Source of the DNA: an uncultured Chloroflexales bacterium
GTDB lineage: Bacteria > Chloroflexota > Chloroflexia > Chloroflexales > Chloroflexaceae
NCBI GenBank assembly: GCA_937967405.1
Contig: CALCJV010000007.1
Coordinates: 1 to 64,000 of the forward strand
DNA: 64,000 nt
Reading direction: 5' to 3'
The translations under genes and the position numbers were made by a program. This document shows positions 16,162 to 25,233 of the stretch, piece by piece. A model generated the notes under the pieces. That model was not told the origin of the DNA. It ran no database searches and worked only from the letters and a program-made list of their open reading frames with translations. Position 1 is the first letter of the stretch, and every line of letters starts with the position of its first letter.

Positions 16162-17781
16162 CTACCCACCGAGCATCTCTTTTGCTTCGCGCAGCACGGC
16201 CGCCGTAATCTCATGATAGCCCTGCTGCACGGCGTAGCGTTCGGTGTTTTGGCGCACGCGCCCGCGCACAAAGAAGGGCACTTTACGGAGCATCGCTTCA
16301 CCGTCGGCAGTCCACACTGGGGCACCATTTGGCGCGGGCGTGGGGGCGGCGGGCACAGGCGGTGCATCGCCGTTGTGTTGGGCGGCTGGCTCCGATGCAG
16401 GCGGGGGCGCGGCTGGTGCTGGTGGGGCAGTGGGGGCGGTATGGTGGTCTTCGTAATCCAAGCCGGCATCTCCAAACATATCGATGAGGTGCTGCTCTAA
16501 GCCGAGCTTGGTGGTAGTGTAGACCTGATCGGCGAGGTAATCTGCGCCCGCAAAGCCAAGTATCGGATAGTAGCCAAGCAGGTGGTTTTCAATGTGGGTC
16601 GGCGGGGCAATCACCATGGCGGGAATATCGAATTTGCGCCCGCTGTGGCGTTCCATCTGCGTGCCGCAGATCAGATCGGGGCGGAGCTGCTCAATACGTG
16701 TGGCAACTTTTTGAAACTGTTCCGTGACAAGTAGTTCATCGGGGATGTACCCCGCAAGTTGCTCGCGCACCCAATCGGCTTCGTGTTCAAGGTAGGTGCC
16801 CACCCCAGCAATCTGCATGCCAAGTTCATCGCGCACAAATTTGGTTACACCGACGGTGTGGGTCGCATCGCCAAACACGAAGGCCGTTTTGCGGCTGAAG
16901 CTCTCCATATCGGCTGTGCGGGCAAACCATGGTACGCTGCTTGGTGTGCTTTCGCCATCGAGCGAGAAGGCCGTGAGGGGTGGGCGGCGCAACACAGGTG
17001 CGCCCTGCTCACGGCCGACGGTGTTCAATAGCTCAAGCAGGTGGTCGAGCCACGTGAGGGTGGGCTGTACCCCGATAGGCGCAGTGTAGAGGGCGGGCAT
17101 CCCAAATTCACGTTCGAGGTAGCGCGTTGCTTGCAGGCCCAATTCGCGGTAGGGCGCAAGATTGACCCACGCGGCGGGCAGGCGGCGCAGGTCGGCGAGT
17201 GATGCGCCCCACGGGGCGATCACGTTGACCTGCACTCCCAGCGTTTTGAGCATATGCTTGAGGGCGATCAGGTCTACCCGATTGTGAAAGCCGAGCGAGG
17301 CTGGCCCAATGATGTTGACGCTGGGTGCGGCGGTGCGGGCTTGGGCGGTTGCGTTGCGCTCAACCAGTAAGGTGAACAAGCCTTCGCTAGCGAGCACCTC
17401 TTGCGTGCGGTAGGGGTTGGCATCGTAGATCAGGACTTCGGTATCAAGGTGGGCTTGCGCTACCACTTGCTCAAGGTGATCTTGGAGCAGGATCGTGCTA
17501 CAGCTCGCTGTCACGATGATCAGGTCAGGCCGGATGCGTTGCTCCACTTCGCGCAGGGTGTGCGGGAGCTGGATCGTGCCGCGTGAGAGGTCTTTGCCAC
17601 TTACGACGCTGGTCGTCATTTGCGGCTGGGCGGGGGTGCGTTCGAGCATGGTAAAGATCGGCGTGACATAATCATCGCCCTGCGGGGCATGAAAGACGGC
17701 ATGCACGCCGCGCATGCTATTGGCAATCCGCCCTACGCCATGATGGGCTGTGCCTTGATACATCCAGTAGGCTAATCGCAT
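16162..17781 (-). CDS. bchB: light-independent protochlorophyllide reductase subunit B
   Basis: BchB with BchN forms the catalytic NB component that reduces protochlorophyllide without light, with electrons from BchL. The 539-aa protein starts MRLAYWMYQGTAHHGVGRIA and shows the family segments NSMRGVHAVFHAPQGDDY, TTSVVSGKDLSRGT and ICGTQMERHSGRKFD. A Pro/Ala-rich linker (about residues 445-490) separates the nitrogenase-like body from the C-terminal PCP-reductase domain (WTADGEAMLRKVPFFVRGRV). The start at 17781 gives a 7-bp gap after bchN; a longer frame to 17820 would overlap bchN. bchL is not in the window. Confidence 0.95.
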   Translation of the reverse strand: MRLAYWMYQGTAHHGVGRIANSMRGVHAVFHAPQGDDYVTPIFTMLERTPAQPQMTTSVVSGKDLSRGTIQLPHTLREVEQRIRPDLIIVTASCSTILLQDHLEQVVAQAHLDTEVLIYDANPYRTQEVLASEGLFTLLVERNATAQARTAAPSVNIIGPASLGFHNRVDLIALKHMLKTLGVQVNVIAPWGASLADLRRLPAAWVNLAPYRELGLQATRYLEREFGMPALYTAPIGVQPTLTWLDHLLELLNTVGREQGAPVLRRPPLTAFSLDGESTPSSVPWFARTADMESFSRKTAFVFGDATHTVGVTKFVRDELGMQIAGVGTYLEHEADWVREQLAGYIPDELLVTEQFQKVATRIEQLRPDLICGTQMERHSGRKFDIPAMVIAPPTHIENHLLGYYPILGFAGADYLADQVYTTTKLGLEQHLIDMFGDAGLDYEDHHTAPTAPPAPAAPPPASEPAAQHNGDAPPVPAAPTPAPNGAPVWTADGEAMLRKVPFFVRGRVRQNTERYAVQQGYHEITAAVLREAKEMLGG

Positions 17782-17788
17782 CCCAGTG

Positions 17789-19099
17789 TCATCCTCGCTC
17801 TCGTTGTGCGCTGCCCCCAAAGCCCTGTTCCCCTCGTTCGAGAGGGATGCTCGGCATCAGCCCTGCTGTCCAGACGGGATCATCGAGCTTGCCGAGTTGG
17901 GCGTGGCGGTCTATACTGCGGGTAAACATGCTCACCAAGTTTGGCACGCCAGCCCAGCCGTGGATCGGCATAAAGGCAAATTCGGTACTCCACTTGGCGA
18001 CGATGCCCGCGCCAAGCAGGGGGTTGGTGGTGCCCAGCGTGCTAATCACCAGATCGGGCGGGTCGGCGTGCATATCTTGCAATTGGCGGGCATAGTTGGG
18101 CTGCTCGACGATTCGCACCCCTTCCAGTGCAGCCAATTCACGGGCGTGGAAGCGGCGGTTGATGGAGGGTGAGCTACACTCCTGTACCTCTGCGCCAGCA
18201 TTGCGGACGAAACGGGCGAGGGGGAGTTCCATGAGGTTATCGGCGGTGAAGAAGATCTTCTTGCCGCGTAGCCGCTCGGTGTGGCTAGCGATTGCAGCCC
18301 ACGCCCGCGCTTCGCGTTCGCGTAGGTCAACTGTGATCCCGAACAGGGCGGCAAGGTCTTCCCAGAAAGCGCGGGTTCCATCTGGCCCGAAGGGGAACAG
18401 CGAACTGAGCAGGGTTGCGCCGCGCTCATTGCTGATCAATTGGGCTACTTTGGCGAGGTAGGGTTGCAGTGGGGCAATGATTGTACCTGCGCCAATGGCG
18501 GGTAGCTCGGTGAAGCGGGTGGATGGGAGGAAGCCCGCGACGGGGATACCGAGCTGTTCGGCTTCGGCTAGAAAGTCATCGGCAATGGCATCATTCACCG
18601 AGCCGAGAAAGACCACGCGGCGGTCATCCGGTGCGGCGACGGGGCAGAAGGGCAGCAATGCTTGCAGCACTGAGTCTTCGGATTGGCTGAAGGTGTACTC
18701 TAGCCCGCTCGCAGGCACGAAGAGTACAGGCAGATCAGGGGTGCTGAGGCTATCGGCTAGCCCCTGAAACTCGACTTTCATCACATCCGGCGTACACGAG
18801 GAGAGCAGGAAGATCACCGATGGGTGGTGATCGGCTTTGATCTCCTCGATCAACGTGTGCAGTTCTGGTTGCGGGCGCGAGAGATCGCTCTCTTCGATCA
18901 GGGCGATGCCGAAGCGCGGGCGGGCAAAGATCATTACGCCCATGGTGTTTTGCAGGAAGTGGGCGCAGGTGTGGGTTCCGAGTATCAGGAAGAAGCTGTC
19001 TTTAATCTTTTGGTAAAGCCAGCCGACACACGCCAAACCACAGAAGCTGTGATAGGCGGCATCTTCGCGGATGAACGCGGGCTTGCGGTCTGGAGCCAT
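17789..19099 (-). CDS. bchN: light-independent protochlorophyllide reductase subunit N
   Basis: BchN is the partner of BchB and supplies cysteine ligands to the shared [4Fe-4S] NB cluster. The 436-aa protein has [20 protein letters not shown] near residue 19, [11 protein letters not shown] near 41 and [14 protein letters not shown] near 98; the cysteines in these three segments match the expected cluster ligands. The family signature [12 protein letters not shown] follows. It is the first gene of bchN-bchB and is preceded by an extended -10 element at 19193-19201. Confidence 0.95.
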   Translation of the reverse strand: MAPDRKPAFIREDAAYHSFCGLACVGWLYQKIKDSFFLILGTHTCAHFLQNTMGVMIFARPRFGIALIEESDLSRPQPELHTLIEEIKADHHPSVIFLLSSCTPDVMKVEFQGLADSLSTPDLPVLFVPASGLEYTFSQSEDSVLQALLPFCPVAAPDDRRVVFLGSVNDAIADDFLAEAEQLGIPVAGFLPSTRFTELPAIGAGTIIAPLQPYLAKVAQLISNERGATLLSSLFPFGPDGTRAFWEDLAALFGITVDLREREARAWAAIASHTERLRGKKIFFTADNLMELPLARFVRNAGAEVQECSSPSINRRFHARELAALEGVRIVEQPNYARQLQDMHADPPDLVISTLGTTNPLLGAGIVAKWSTEFAFMPIHGWAGVPNLVSMFTRSIDRHAQLGKLDDPVWTAGLMPSIPLERGEQGFGGSAQRERG

Positions 19100-19192
19100 T
19101 GCGAATGAGCCTCTCTAGGGCAGACTGCCGCGCCGCTACGGTGCGGCTGGTAGTTCACACTTTTTACTACAGATTTACTTCTAGTATAGCAC

Positions 19193-19201
19193 GCTGCTGG
19201 C
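19193..19201 (-). promoter_or_regulatory. extended -10 element upstream of bchN
   Basis: On the minus strand TGCTATACT combines a TG extension with a -10 hexamer one base from consensus, about 95 bp before bchN. No good -35 is seen, as is common for extended -10 promoters. Confidence 0.45.
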
Positions 19202-19272
19202 TAGGGTAGGGGGGTGAAGATGGTGGACAAAGGCTGTGCGTTCAGTGGACACGGGGCAGGTGAGGATCGCCG

Positions 19273-19632
19273 CTAGAACGGCTCTAGCCCCCACTCCGCT
19301 AGCTCTTCAACATAAGCGGTGATCTCGTTGACGTTCCGCAGTTTCGTCAGCCGGGCCAGCAAGCGGGGGCGGTCAGCATCGGCGGTGATGACCGCCCGCT
19401 CCACGTACTGGCGCAGGTAGAGGATTAGCAGCTCGAACTGCTCACGGTTGAGTGGCTCCGTCCGCAGATAAACCTCAACGGCATCTTTAAGCAGTCCGGT
19501 CTGCTCATCGAGCCAGAAACGCGGCGGCTTCGCTACGCGAAAGGGGTAGGGGTAGTTGGCATTGGGCACGAAGTAGAGTGGGCCAAGCTGCTCTGGCTCA
19601 TCGGGCGGCAACGGTGGCAGGGGTTTGGGCAA
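19273..19632 (-). CDS. conserved-looking hypothetical protein, 119 aa
   Basis: I do not recognise the family. The protein starts with a proline-rich stretch (PLPPLPPDEPEQLGP), followed by a mixed alpha/beta part with FRVAKPPRFWLDEQTGLL and a helical, charged C-terminus (LRQYVERAVI, LLARLTKLRNVNEITAYVEEL). No signal, membrane segment or metal motif is visible. It lies 30 bp downstream of the BioD-like gene on the same strand and so may belong to that operon. Confidence 0.6.
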   Translation of the reverse strand: MPKPLPPLPPDEPEQLGPLYFVPNANYPYPFRVAKPPRFWLDEQTGLLKDAVEVYLRTEPLNREQFELLILYLRQYVERAVITADADRPRLLARLTKLRNVNEITAYVEELAEWGLEPF

Positions 19633-19662
19633 TGATCGCGTACCTTTCCACAGGCTGCACCG

Positions 19663-20724
19663 CTACGGGTGCGGCGTGATCTCTAGGATGCTGTACAGGC
19701 GCATAAAATCAAAGCCCGCATTCATCATGCCGATAAAGCGGTCAAATTTGGCTGGCTGATGGAAGCGCACTTTGCCAAACAGTTGCTCAGCTTTCTCTAC
19801 CGTCGTGAGCGTGTCTTCGGCAACCACGAGGATCGGAATCTGGCGATCTTCGGCGCGTTCGATAACTTTGATCATTGGCCCCATATTGCCCGATAGCACC
19901 AGCACACTCGTATCTGTCTCCAGCGCAACGAGTTGCAGGTCTACCCGATCTCCGCCGGTAATCACGGCTTTGCGGGGGCGGCGGCGGAAGAACGACAGCC
20001 CGGCTTCGCTATTCATTGCGCCAATCATCAGCGACTCGACGGGCTTGCTGTACCACGCCTTGTCGCCAATAAATTGGGCATTGAGGTGTTCCGCCAGATC
20101 AGCCACACTGACACTGCTTAAGAGCCGATCTTGGGGTAGCACGCCCAACACGGGAATGCCCTCACGCTCAAGGAAGGGCACAATCTCGCGGCGCACATAA
20201 TCCACATGGGGTGGCTCAACTTGATTGAGCAGTACGCCAGCGAACTGGTCGGGCAGGTAACGTTTCACGGAGAGGATAATATCTACGGTGTGCAAGCCGC
20301 GATAGCGGGAAACCAGCAAGCTTGTAGCATTGAGCATCTCAATCACCCGTGGCGCACTCAAGCCGATCAGCGCACCTTCGGCCCAGCTATTGCTGCCCTC
20401 GACAATCATGATGTCGGTGCCGCTTGCGACAGTGGCAAAGGCTTGTTGCACCTGTTCCACATAGGATATACGGTTGCCATGCAGAATGCCCTCAATCATG
20501 CTAGGGGTCATGAGCACGGGAGCCATATCCGCTATTGCCGCAGGCAGGTGAAAGGTCTGCTTAATCAGGGCCGTATCTTGTTCTTCACCCGCCTGTGCTT
20601 GCACACTTAACGGCTTCATATAACCAACCGTGTGCCCATCCTGCTGCATACGGTGCAGCAGGCCCATGCAGACGGCGGATTTGCCAACAAACGTTTCAGT
20701 AGACGCAATATAGAGCGTTGGCAT
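19663..20724 (-). CDS. BioD-like / DRTGG-domain protein (phosphotransacetylase N-terminal type)
   Basis: The 353-aa protein begins with a BioD-like P-loop ATPase fold: YIASTETFVGKSAVCMGLL near residue 4, with VGKS as the nucleotide loop, and IMIVEGSNSWAEG near 104. Residues about 215-350 match a DRTGG domain (PVESLMIGAMNSEAGLSFFR, KAVITGGDRVDLQ). This pair of domains forms the N-terminal regulatory half of long phosphotransacetylases, but the catalytic PTA_PTB domain is absent here. It lies 18 bp after an ADP-forming acyl-CoA synthetase gene, suggesting a regulatory link with acetyl-CoA metabolism. Confidence 0.82.
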   Translation of the reverse strand: MPTLYIASTETFVGKSAVCMGLLHRMQQDGHTVGYMKPLSVQAQAGEEQDTALIKQTFHLPAAIADMAPVLMTPSMIEGILHGNRISYVEQVQQAFATVASGTDIMIVEGSNSWAEGALIGLSAPRVIEMLNATSLLVSRYRGLHTVDIILSVKRYLPDQFAGVLLNQVEPPHVDYVRREIVPFLEREGIPVLGVLPQDRLLSSVSVADLAEHLNAQFIGDKAWYSKPVESLMIGAMNSEAGLSFFRRRPRKAVITGGDRVDLQLVALETDTSVLVLSGNMGPMIKVIERAEDRQIPILVVAEDTLTTVEKAEQLFGKVRFHQPAKFDRFIGMMNAGFDFMRLYSILEITPHP

Positions 20725-20742
20725 GGGGGTCTCCTTTACAGT

Positions 20743-22839
20743 TTACGAGGCAAGGATGATCCGGGCATCGAGCACCATTGCTCCCTCGCCTTTATTATAT
20801 ACAACCAGTGGGTTAATATCCATCTCGACAATCTCTGGGAAATCCTGTACCAGTTGGCTGACCCGCAGCAGCACTTCCTCGATGTAGGCAACATCGGCAG
20901 GCGGTTCGCCGCGCACCCCACGCAGCAGCGGGTAGGTGCGGATGGAGCGGATCTGGGCGGCGGCTTCTTGGCGGCTGATTGGCGCAAGATTAAATGCCAC
21001 GTCCTTCAGCACCTCGACATAAATGCCGCCCATGCCCACCGCTACCAGTGCGCCAAACTGCGGATCACGGTTCACGCCGACTAGCAGCTCGCGGCCTTTG
21101 CGGGCTTGCTCTTGGATCAGCACGCCCCAGATGCGAGCATTCGGGCTGTACTTGCGGGCGCGGTACTCGATCAGTTCATACATATCCCGCACTTCGCCCG
21201 CATCCTTCAAGCCCACCTTCACCCCGCCTACGTCGCTCTTGTGCAGAATGTCGGGGCTACTGATCTTCATCACAATCGGGTAGCCGATGCGATTGGCAAG
21301 CGTGACCGCTTCTTCGGGCGAGCGGGCTAGCTCAGATTGGGGCAGGCGCAGGCCATAAGCCAGCATCACCTCGCGGGCTTCTAGTTCACCGAGTTCAACC
21401 CGCCCCGCTTCGCGCACCTGTGCAAAGAGCTGCTGTACCCGTTCCCGATCTACCGCGAATGCGGCGTACTCCGGTTCAGGCTGATTGCGCCAGTGCGTGT
21501 GCCGAGCCATCCCCGCAAGGGCCTGCACCGCCCGTTCGGGGAAGTGGTAGTTGGGAATACGGTTGTCGTTCAGGATGCGGCGGGCATTGGTCAAGCTCAC
21601 CGCCCCCATAAAGCTGGTCAGCACGGGCTTGGGGCTAGCCTCAGCTAGCTCGGCAATCAGCTGCGCGGTGACATCGGTATCGGAGGCGGCTTGCGGGGTG
21701 AACAGCACCAGCACCGCATCCACATTCGGATCGGCCAGTGCGGCCTGCAACGCGATGCGGTAGCGGTCACTACGAGCATCACCGATGATGTCAATCGGAT
21801 TGAAGCAGTTGGCGGTGGCGGGCAAGCCGGCTTGCAAGCTGCGGATCGTATCTTGGGTCAGGTCAGCCATTTGCAGGATGCCGGTGCGCTCAATCGCATC
21901 GGTGGCGATGATGCCGGGCCCACCGGCATTGGTGACGATAGCGATCTTGTTCCCCTGCAGCGGCGGTTGGTAGGCAAACGCCATCGCTAGATCAAATAGC
22001 TCCTGCATGGACTCGGCCCGCAGAATGCCACTCTGGCGGAAAGCCGCTTCGTAGGCACTCTCGCTGCCCGTGAGTGAGCCGGTATGCGAAGACGCGGCAC
22101 GGGTTCCAGCAGAGGTCGTGCCGCTCTTGATGGCGATCACGGGCGTTTTGCGGGTGGTGTGCCGCGCCACCTGCATAAAGCGCGTGCCGTCGTTGATGCC
22201 TTCAAGATAAGCGAGAATGACCTTGCTGTACGGATCATCGCCCCATGCTTCAAGCAGCGTGACTTCATCAACATCGGCTTTGTTGCCGAGACTGACGAAG
22301 CGCGAGAAGCCTAGCCCGCCGCCTTTGCTCCAATCCAGAATGGCGGTGCAGAGTGCGCCCGATTGGGACATAAAGGCCATCTCACCCGCATTGGGCATCA
22401 GCCCCGCAAACGAGGCATTCAGCTTGCTCAAGGTATCAATGATGCCGAGACAGTTTGGCCCCACCATCCGCATGCCGTAGTGCTGCACCCGTGCCAGCAG
22501 CTGTTGCTCGCGCTGTTTGCCCTCGCGCCCGACTTCCTTGAAGCCGGCGGTAATCACGACTAAGCCCTGCACGCCTTTCTGCCCACACTGCTCGACCACA
22601 TCGAGCACCTGCTCGACGGGGATGACGAGCACGGCGAGATCGAGCGACTCAGGCACATCCAGCACGGAGGCGTAGGTGGGCGTATCAAGGATGCTGGTAG
22701 CGGTCGGGTGGATCGCATAGACGGCTCCTTGATAGCCGTTGGTGATGACATTTTTGAGGACCTGATGACCCAAACGGGCGGGGTTAGGCGAGGCTCCCAC
22801 AACTGCAACCGAGCGGGGGGCAAAGATCGCTTCAAGCAT
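20743..22839 (-). CDS. ADP-forming acetate--CoA ligase family protein
   Basis: The 698-aa protein fuses the alpha and beta parts of NDP-forming acyl-CoA synthetases, which convert acyl-CoA, ADP and phosphate to acid, ATP and CoA, or the reverse. Residues 1-130 are the CoA-binding Rossmann domain (SVAVVGASPNPARLGHQVLK). The ligase CoA domains follow, with SSHTGSLTGS around the phosphohistidine-handling region. The C-terminal ATP-grasp domain carries GYPIVMKISSPDILHKSDVGG. The exact acyl substrate cannot be told. It is cotranscribed with the BioD-like gene. Confidence 0.88.
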   Translation of the reverse strand: MLEAIFAPRSVAVVGASPNPARLGHQVLKNVITNGYQGAVYAIHPTATSILDTPTYASVLDVPESLDLAVLVIPVEQVLDVVEQCGQKGVQGLVVITAGFKEVGREGKQREQQLLARVQHYGMRMVGPNCLGIIDTLSKLNASFAGLMPNAGEMAFMSQSGALCTAILDWSKGGGLGFSRFVSLGNKADVDEVTLLEAWGDDPYSKVILAYLEGINDGTRFMQVARHTTRKTPVIAIKSGTTSAGTRAASSHTGSLTGSESAYEAAFRQSGILRAESMQELFDLAMAFAYQPPLQGNKIAIVTNAGGPGIIATDAIERTGILQMADLTQDTIRSLQAGLPATANCFNPIDIIGDARSDRYRIALQAALADPNVDAVLVLFTPQAASDTDVTAQLIAELAEASPKPVLTSFMGAVSLTNARRILNDNRIPNYHFPERAVQALAGMARHTHWRNQPEPEYAAFAVDRERVQQLFAQVREAGRVELGELEAREVMLAYGLRLPQSELARSPEEAVTLANRIGYPIVMKISSPDILHKSDVGGVKVGLKDAGEVRDMYELIEYRARKYSPNARIWGVLIQEQARKGRELLVGVNRDPQFGALVAVGMGGIYVEVLKDVAFNLAPISRQEAAAQIRSIRTYPLLRGVRGEPPADVAYIEEVLLRVSQLVQDFPEIVEMDINPLVVYNKGEGAMVLDARIILAS

Positions 22840-22992
22840 AGTGTTCAGCTAGCACCTTTCTGGTGAAATCTGTCTCACAATCGCCGTGCACATGCTTATC
22901 TTACAGCAGTTTGCCAAAAATACAACCGCTTCCTTCCGGTGGGCGCGTGCGTGGGGATGGGGCTGCGCCCAAGCGGCATCACTAGAAATAAC

Positions 22993-23030
22993 GTAGGGGC
23001 TAAGGGTGCTTGTGGCACCCTGCCCCCTAC
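22993..23030 (-). terminator. hairpin after pufLM
   Basis: An imperfect inverted repeat (GTAGGGG...AGGGTGC / GCACCCT...CCCCTAC) with a 5-nt loop lies 26 bp downstream of the pufM stop. A short T-rich stretch follows on the minus strand. It is probably the end of the puf transcript. Confidence 0.6.
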
Positions 23031-23055
23031 CCAAAGAGCATCAGCGATGTTGCCG

Positions 23056-24000
23056 CTATTGCGGTGGTAGCACGACCGGCGGTGGAGCCACTTGCGGATA
23101 GTTGATCTGGGCTTCGATGGCCCATTGGAACCAGTCATTCACGAGTGTACCAGAGAGCAGGATGCCAACTGCGCCAGTGAAGCCACACAGCCACGCAAAC
23201 CAGAACGCCCACAGGTGGATCGAATAGGCATTAGCATTGAAGCCCATTGTCCATCTCCAAAACAGCTGGGCGCGTTCTGTGCCGGTGCCGGGAGCCTCGA
23301 TCTCATCTTCCTCTTCCTGTGCGCCGTACTTCTCCAGTGCCCAGATCGTTGCGCCGTGCATCGAGAACAGCAGCGTTGAGCCGAGCAGGAAGAAGATCGA
23401 GAGCATATGGAACGGGTTGTAATAGAAGTTGCCATACGCCACACTCACGTTGTTGGTCCAGTCCAGCAAGCCTTTGATGCCGTGCGGCGGTGCTTCCGCC
23501 CACGATCCCATGATGATCGGGCGGATGATGTAGATCGCCAGATACAGGATGATCGCACCAGTGAAGCCATAGGCTAAGTAGGGTCGCAAGCCCAGCGTTT
23601 GGGCCCGCACCCAGATGCGGATCAGCCACGCAAAGATCGAGAGCGTCAGGAACAGGGTTGCTAGCAACCACCAGCCGCCCTGCTCAAGGGGGGGCACGCC
23701 CATACCATAGTAGCTCGGTGGCGGATCAAGCTGCAACACAGCGAAATACTTGATAAACGCCAATGCGTTGTAGTTTACTTGCTGAAGCATCGTCATCAGC
23801 CAGATGAAGGTGAACGCGCCAGCAAAGATGAATGCCGCCGCGCCCCAGAAGCCGAGATAGAACGGCCCAAACTGGGGGTCGAAGCCTAGATCTTCCAGCC
23901 AGTGGACGAACACCGGCTTGCCGAGCCGTCCCGCAGTTTGCTCATTGCCAATGTCTAGATCAGGCCCACGCGATTGGGGTGGAAGGGTTATGTCTGCCAT
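23056..24000 (-). CDS. pufM: photosynthetic reaction centre M subunit
   Basis: PufM is one of the two membrane subunits that hold the pigments of the type-II (quinone) reaction centre. The 314-aa protein has five membrane helices. FYYNPFHMLSIFFLLGS holds the special-pair histidine, SMHGATIW a non-haem-iron histidine, and SIHLWAFWF another iron histidine. In GSWAEAPPHGIKGLLDWTNN the residue aligned with His M182 of Rhodobacter is leucine, so bacteriopheophytin instead of bacteriochlorophyll should sit there, as known for Chloroflexus aurantiacus. The residue aligned with Tyr M210 is also leucine. It follows pufL by 23 bp. Confidence 0.96.
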   Translation of the reverse strand: MADITLPPQSRGPDLDIGNEQTAGRLGKPVFVHWLEDLGFDPQFGPFYLGFWGAAAFIFAGAFTFIWLMTMLQQVNYNALAFIKYFAVLQLDPPPSYYGMGVPPLEQGGWWLLATLFLTLSIFAWLIRIWVRAQTLGLRPYLAYGFTGAIILYLAIYIIRPIIMGSWAEAPPHGIKGLLDWTNNVSVAYGNFYYNPFHMLSIFFLLGSTLLFSMHGATIWALEKYGAQEEEDEIEAPGTGTERAQLFWRWTMGFNANAYSIHLWAFWFAWLCGFTGAVGILLSGTLVNDWFQWAIEAQINYPQVAPPPVVLPPQ

Positions 24001-24023
24001 AATAGATACTCCTTAACCAGTTG

Positions 24024-24920
24024 TTAAACACCACTCCAGAAGGGCAGGGTATTCCAGAAGTTCCAGAACGAAACCCAGTCCTGCACAGGCCAGCCGGAGA
24101 ACAGGATGCACAGGTTGGCCAGCAGGATACTGCCGCCTGCGGCTAGTGCGCCAGCGCGGTGAATGCCCACTTCACCAATCGAGTAGCCTTGAATGTCGCG
24201 CCAGTAATCGTTGATATGCTCAACCACATTCGGGTCGCGGCTCTGCGCGCCGCTCAGGATTGCCGAGCCGTGACAGGCAAGCAGGAAGGTGGTGAAGAAG
24301 ATACCACTGATGGCAAGGGCGTGGAACGGATTGTAGAAGAAGTTGTTGTAGCGATAGCCAAAGTTCGATACCCAATCGAGGTGTGGCATAATCCCTAAGG
24401 TGAAGCCTTCTGACCATGTGCCGAGTGCTATCGGCCGAATGACTTGCAACGTGAGCCACGAGGAGAAAACGATGCCATACGAGATGGCCACTTGGGGGCC
24501 TAAATCCAACTTCATGGAGATGTCGAATTGCCGCATCATCCAGCCAAAGAAGGCGATGGTGGCGAACAACACCGTCATCTGCCAGAGGTAGCCGGGCTGC
24601 CCCGCCGGCACTAGCCCCAGCCCCACTTCGGCCGGTGGCGGATCAATGCGGCCGGCGAAGAAGTTCTGCCCATAGCTGTAGGGGCCCAAAATGACCGTGC
24701 CATACAGATAGAAGACTGACCCGAAGAAGATGCCAAACATACTAACTAAGCCCCAAAAGCCAACGTAAAATGGCCCGATCCAAAAGTCGAATAAATCGAA
24801 CCCAAAGATGCGGTACATCATGGTGTTGCCGGGCTTGCGGAAGTCGGCTTCGATCTCATCAATCGTGCGCCCTCCAACCACGCGCGTTTCGCGTGCCCAA
24901 TCGAGTACCTTAACAGCCAT
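24024..24920 (-). CDS. pufL: photosynthetic reaction centre L subunit
   Basis: PufL carries the active electron-transfer branch. The 298-aa protein has five membrane helices. IMPHLDWVSNFGYRYNN keeps the accessory-bacteriochlorophyll histidine (L153 in Rhodobacter numbering). NPFHALAIS carries the special-pair histidine, and ACHGSAIL and GIHRAGALA carry iron-binding histidines. The gene is separate from pufM, unlike Roseiflexus, where they are fused. An AAAGGA ribosome site and a consensus-like promoter lie upstream. No pufB, pufA or pufC gene follows, so antenna and cytochrome genes must be elsewhere. Confidence 0.96.
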   Translation of the reverse strand: MAVKVLDWARETRVVGGRTIDEIEADFRKPGNTMMYRIFGFDLFDFWIGPFYVGFWGLVSMFGIFFGSVFYLYGTVILGPYSYGQNFFAGRIDPPPAEVGLGLVPAGQPGYLWQMTVLFATIAFFGWMMRQFDISMKLDLGPQVAISYGIVFSSWLTLQVIRPIALGTWSEGFTLGIMPHLDWVSNFGYRYNNFFYNPFHALAISGIFFTTFLLACHGSAILSGAQSRDPNVVEHINDYWRDIQGYSIGEVGIHRAGALAAGGSILLANLCILFSGWPVQDWVSFWNFWNTLPFWSGV

Positions 24921-25028
24921 ACCCTAGTCCTTTCCAGATTGTGTGATCACCATGCAATTTTGGATCATGCCGGAGCGTAAATTCCTCGTTTTGCGGAATT
25001 GTTGCAAATAGACAAAAAGGTTATCTCC

Positions 25029-25057
25029 AGTATAGTACACTCGTGGGTGCTTGTCAA
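25029..25057 (-). promoter_or_regulatory. puf promoter
   Basis: On the minus strand TTGACA and TATACT are spaced by exactly 17 bp, the best sigma-70-like promoter in the photosynthesis region. Transcription would start near 25022, leaving a leader of about 100 nt before pufL. The 313-bp region 24921-25233 holds no gene. Confidence 0.8.
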
Positions 25058-25233
25058 GCCAAGTAAGCCCTACCGGCCGTGCCTTAGCATTCTTTCGGCG
25101 CGGCGTTTGAAGCCTTCACAATCGCATAAAAAGGAATTTATTGTGAAATCGTAACGCAGTTGATACAGATTTTATCGCAAGCGGGTATTTTGTATAAGAA
25201 ACAATCTGATCGCCTTGCGGTAGAATTGCTTGG

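Noticed and set aside
23056-24920. Fused pufLM as in Roseiflexus
   Set aside because: L and M are separate genes with a 23-bp gap, each with its own start and stop.
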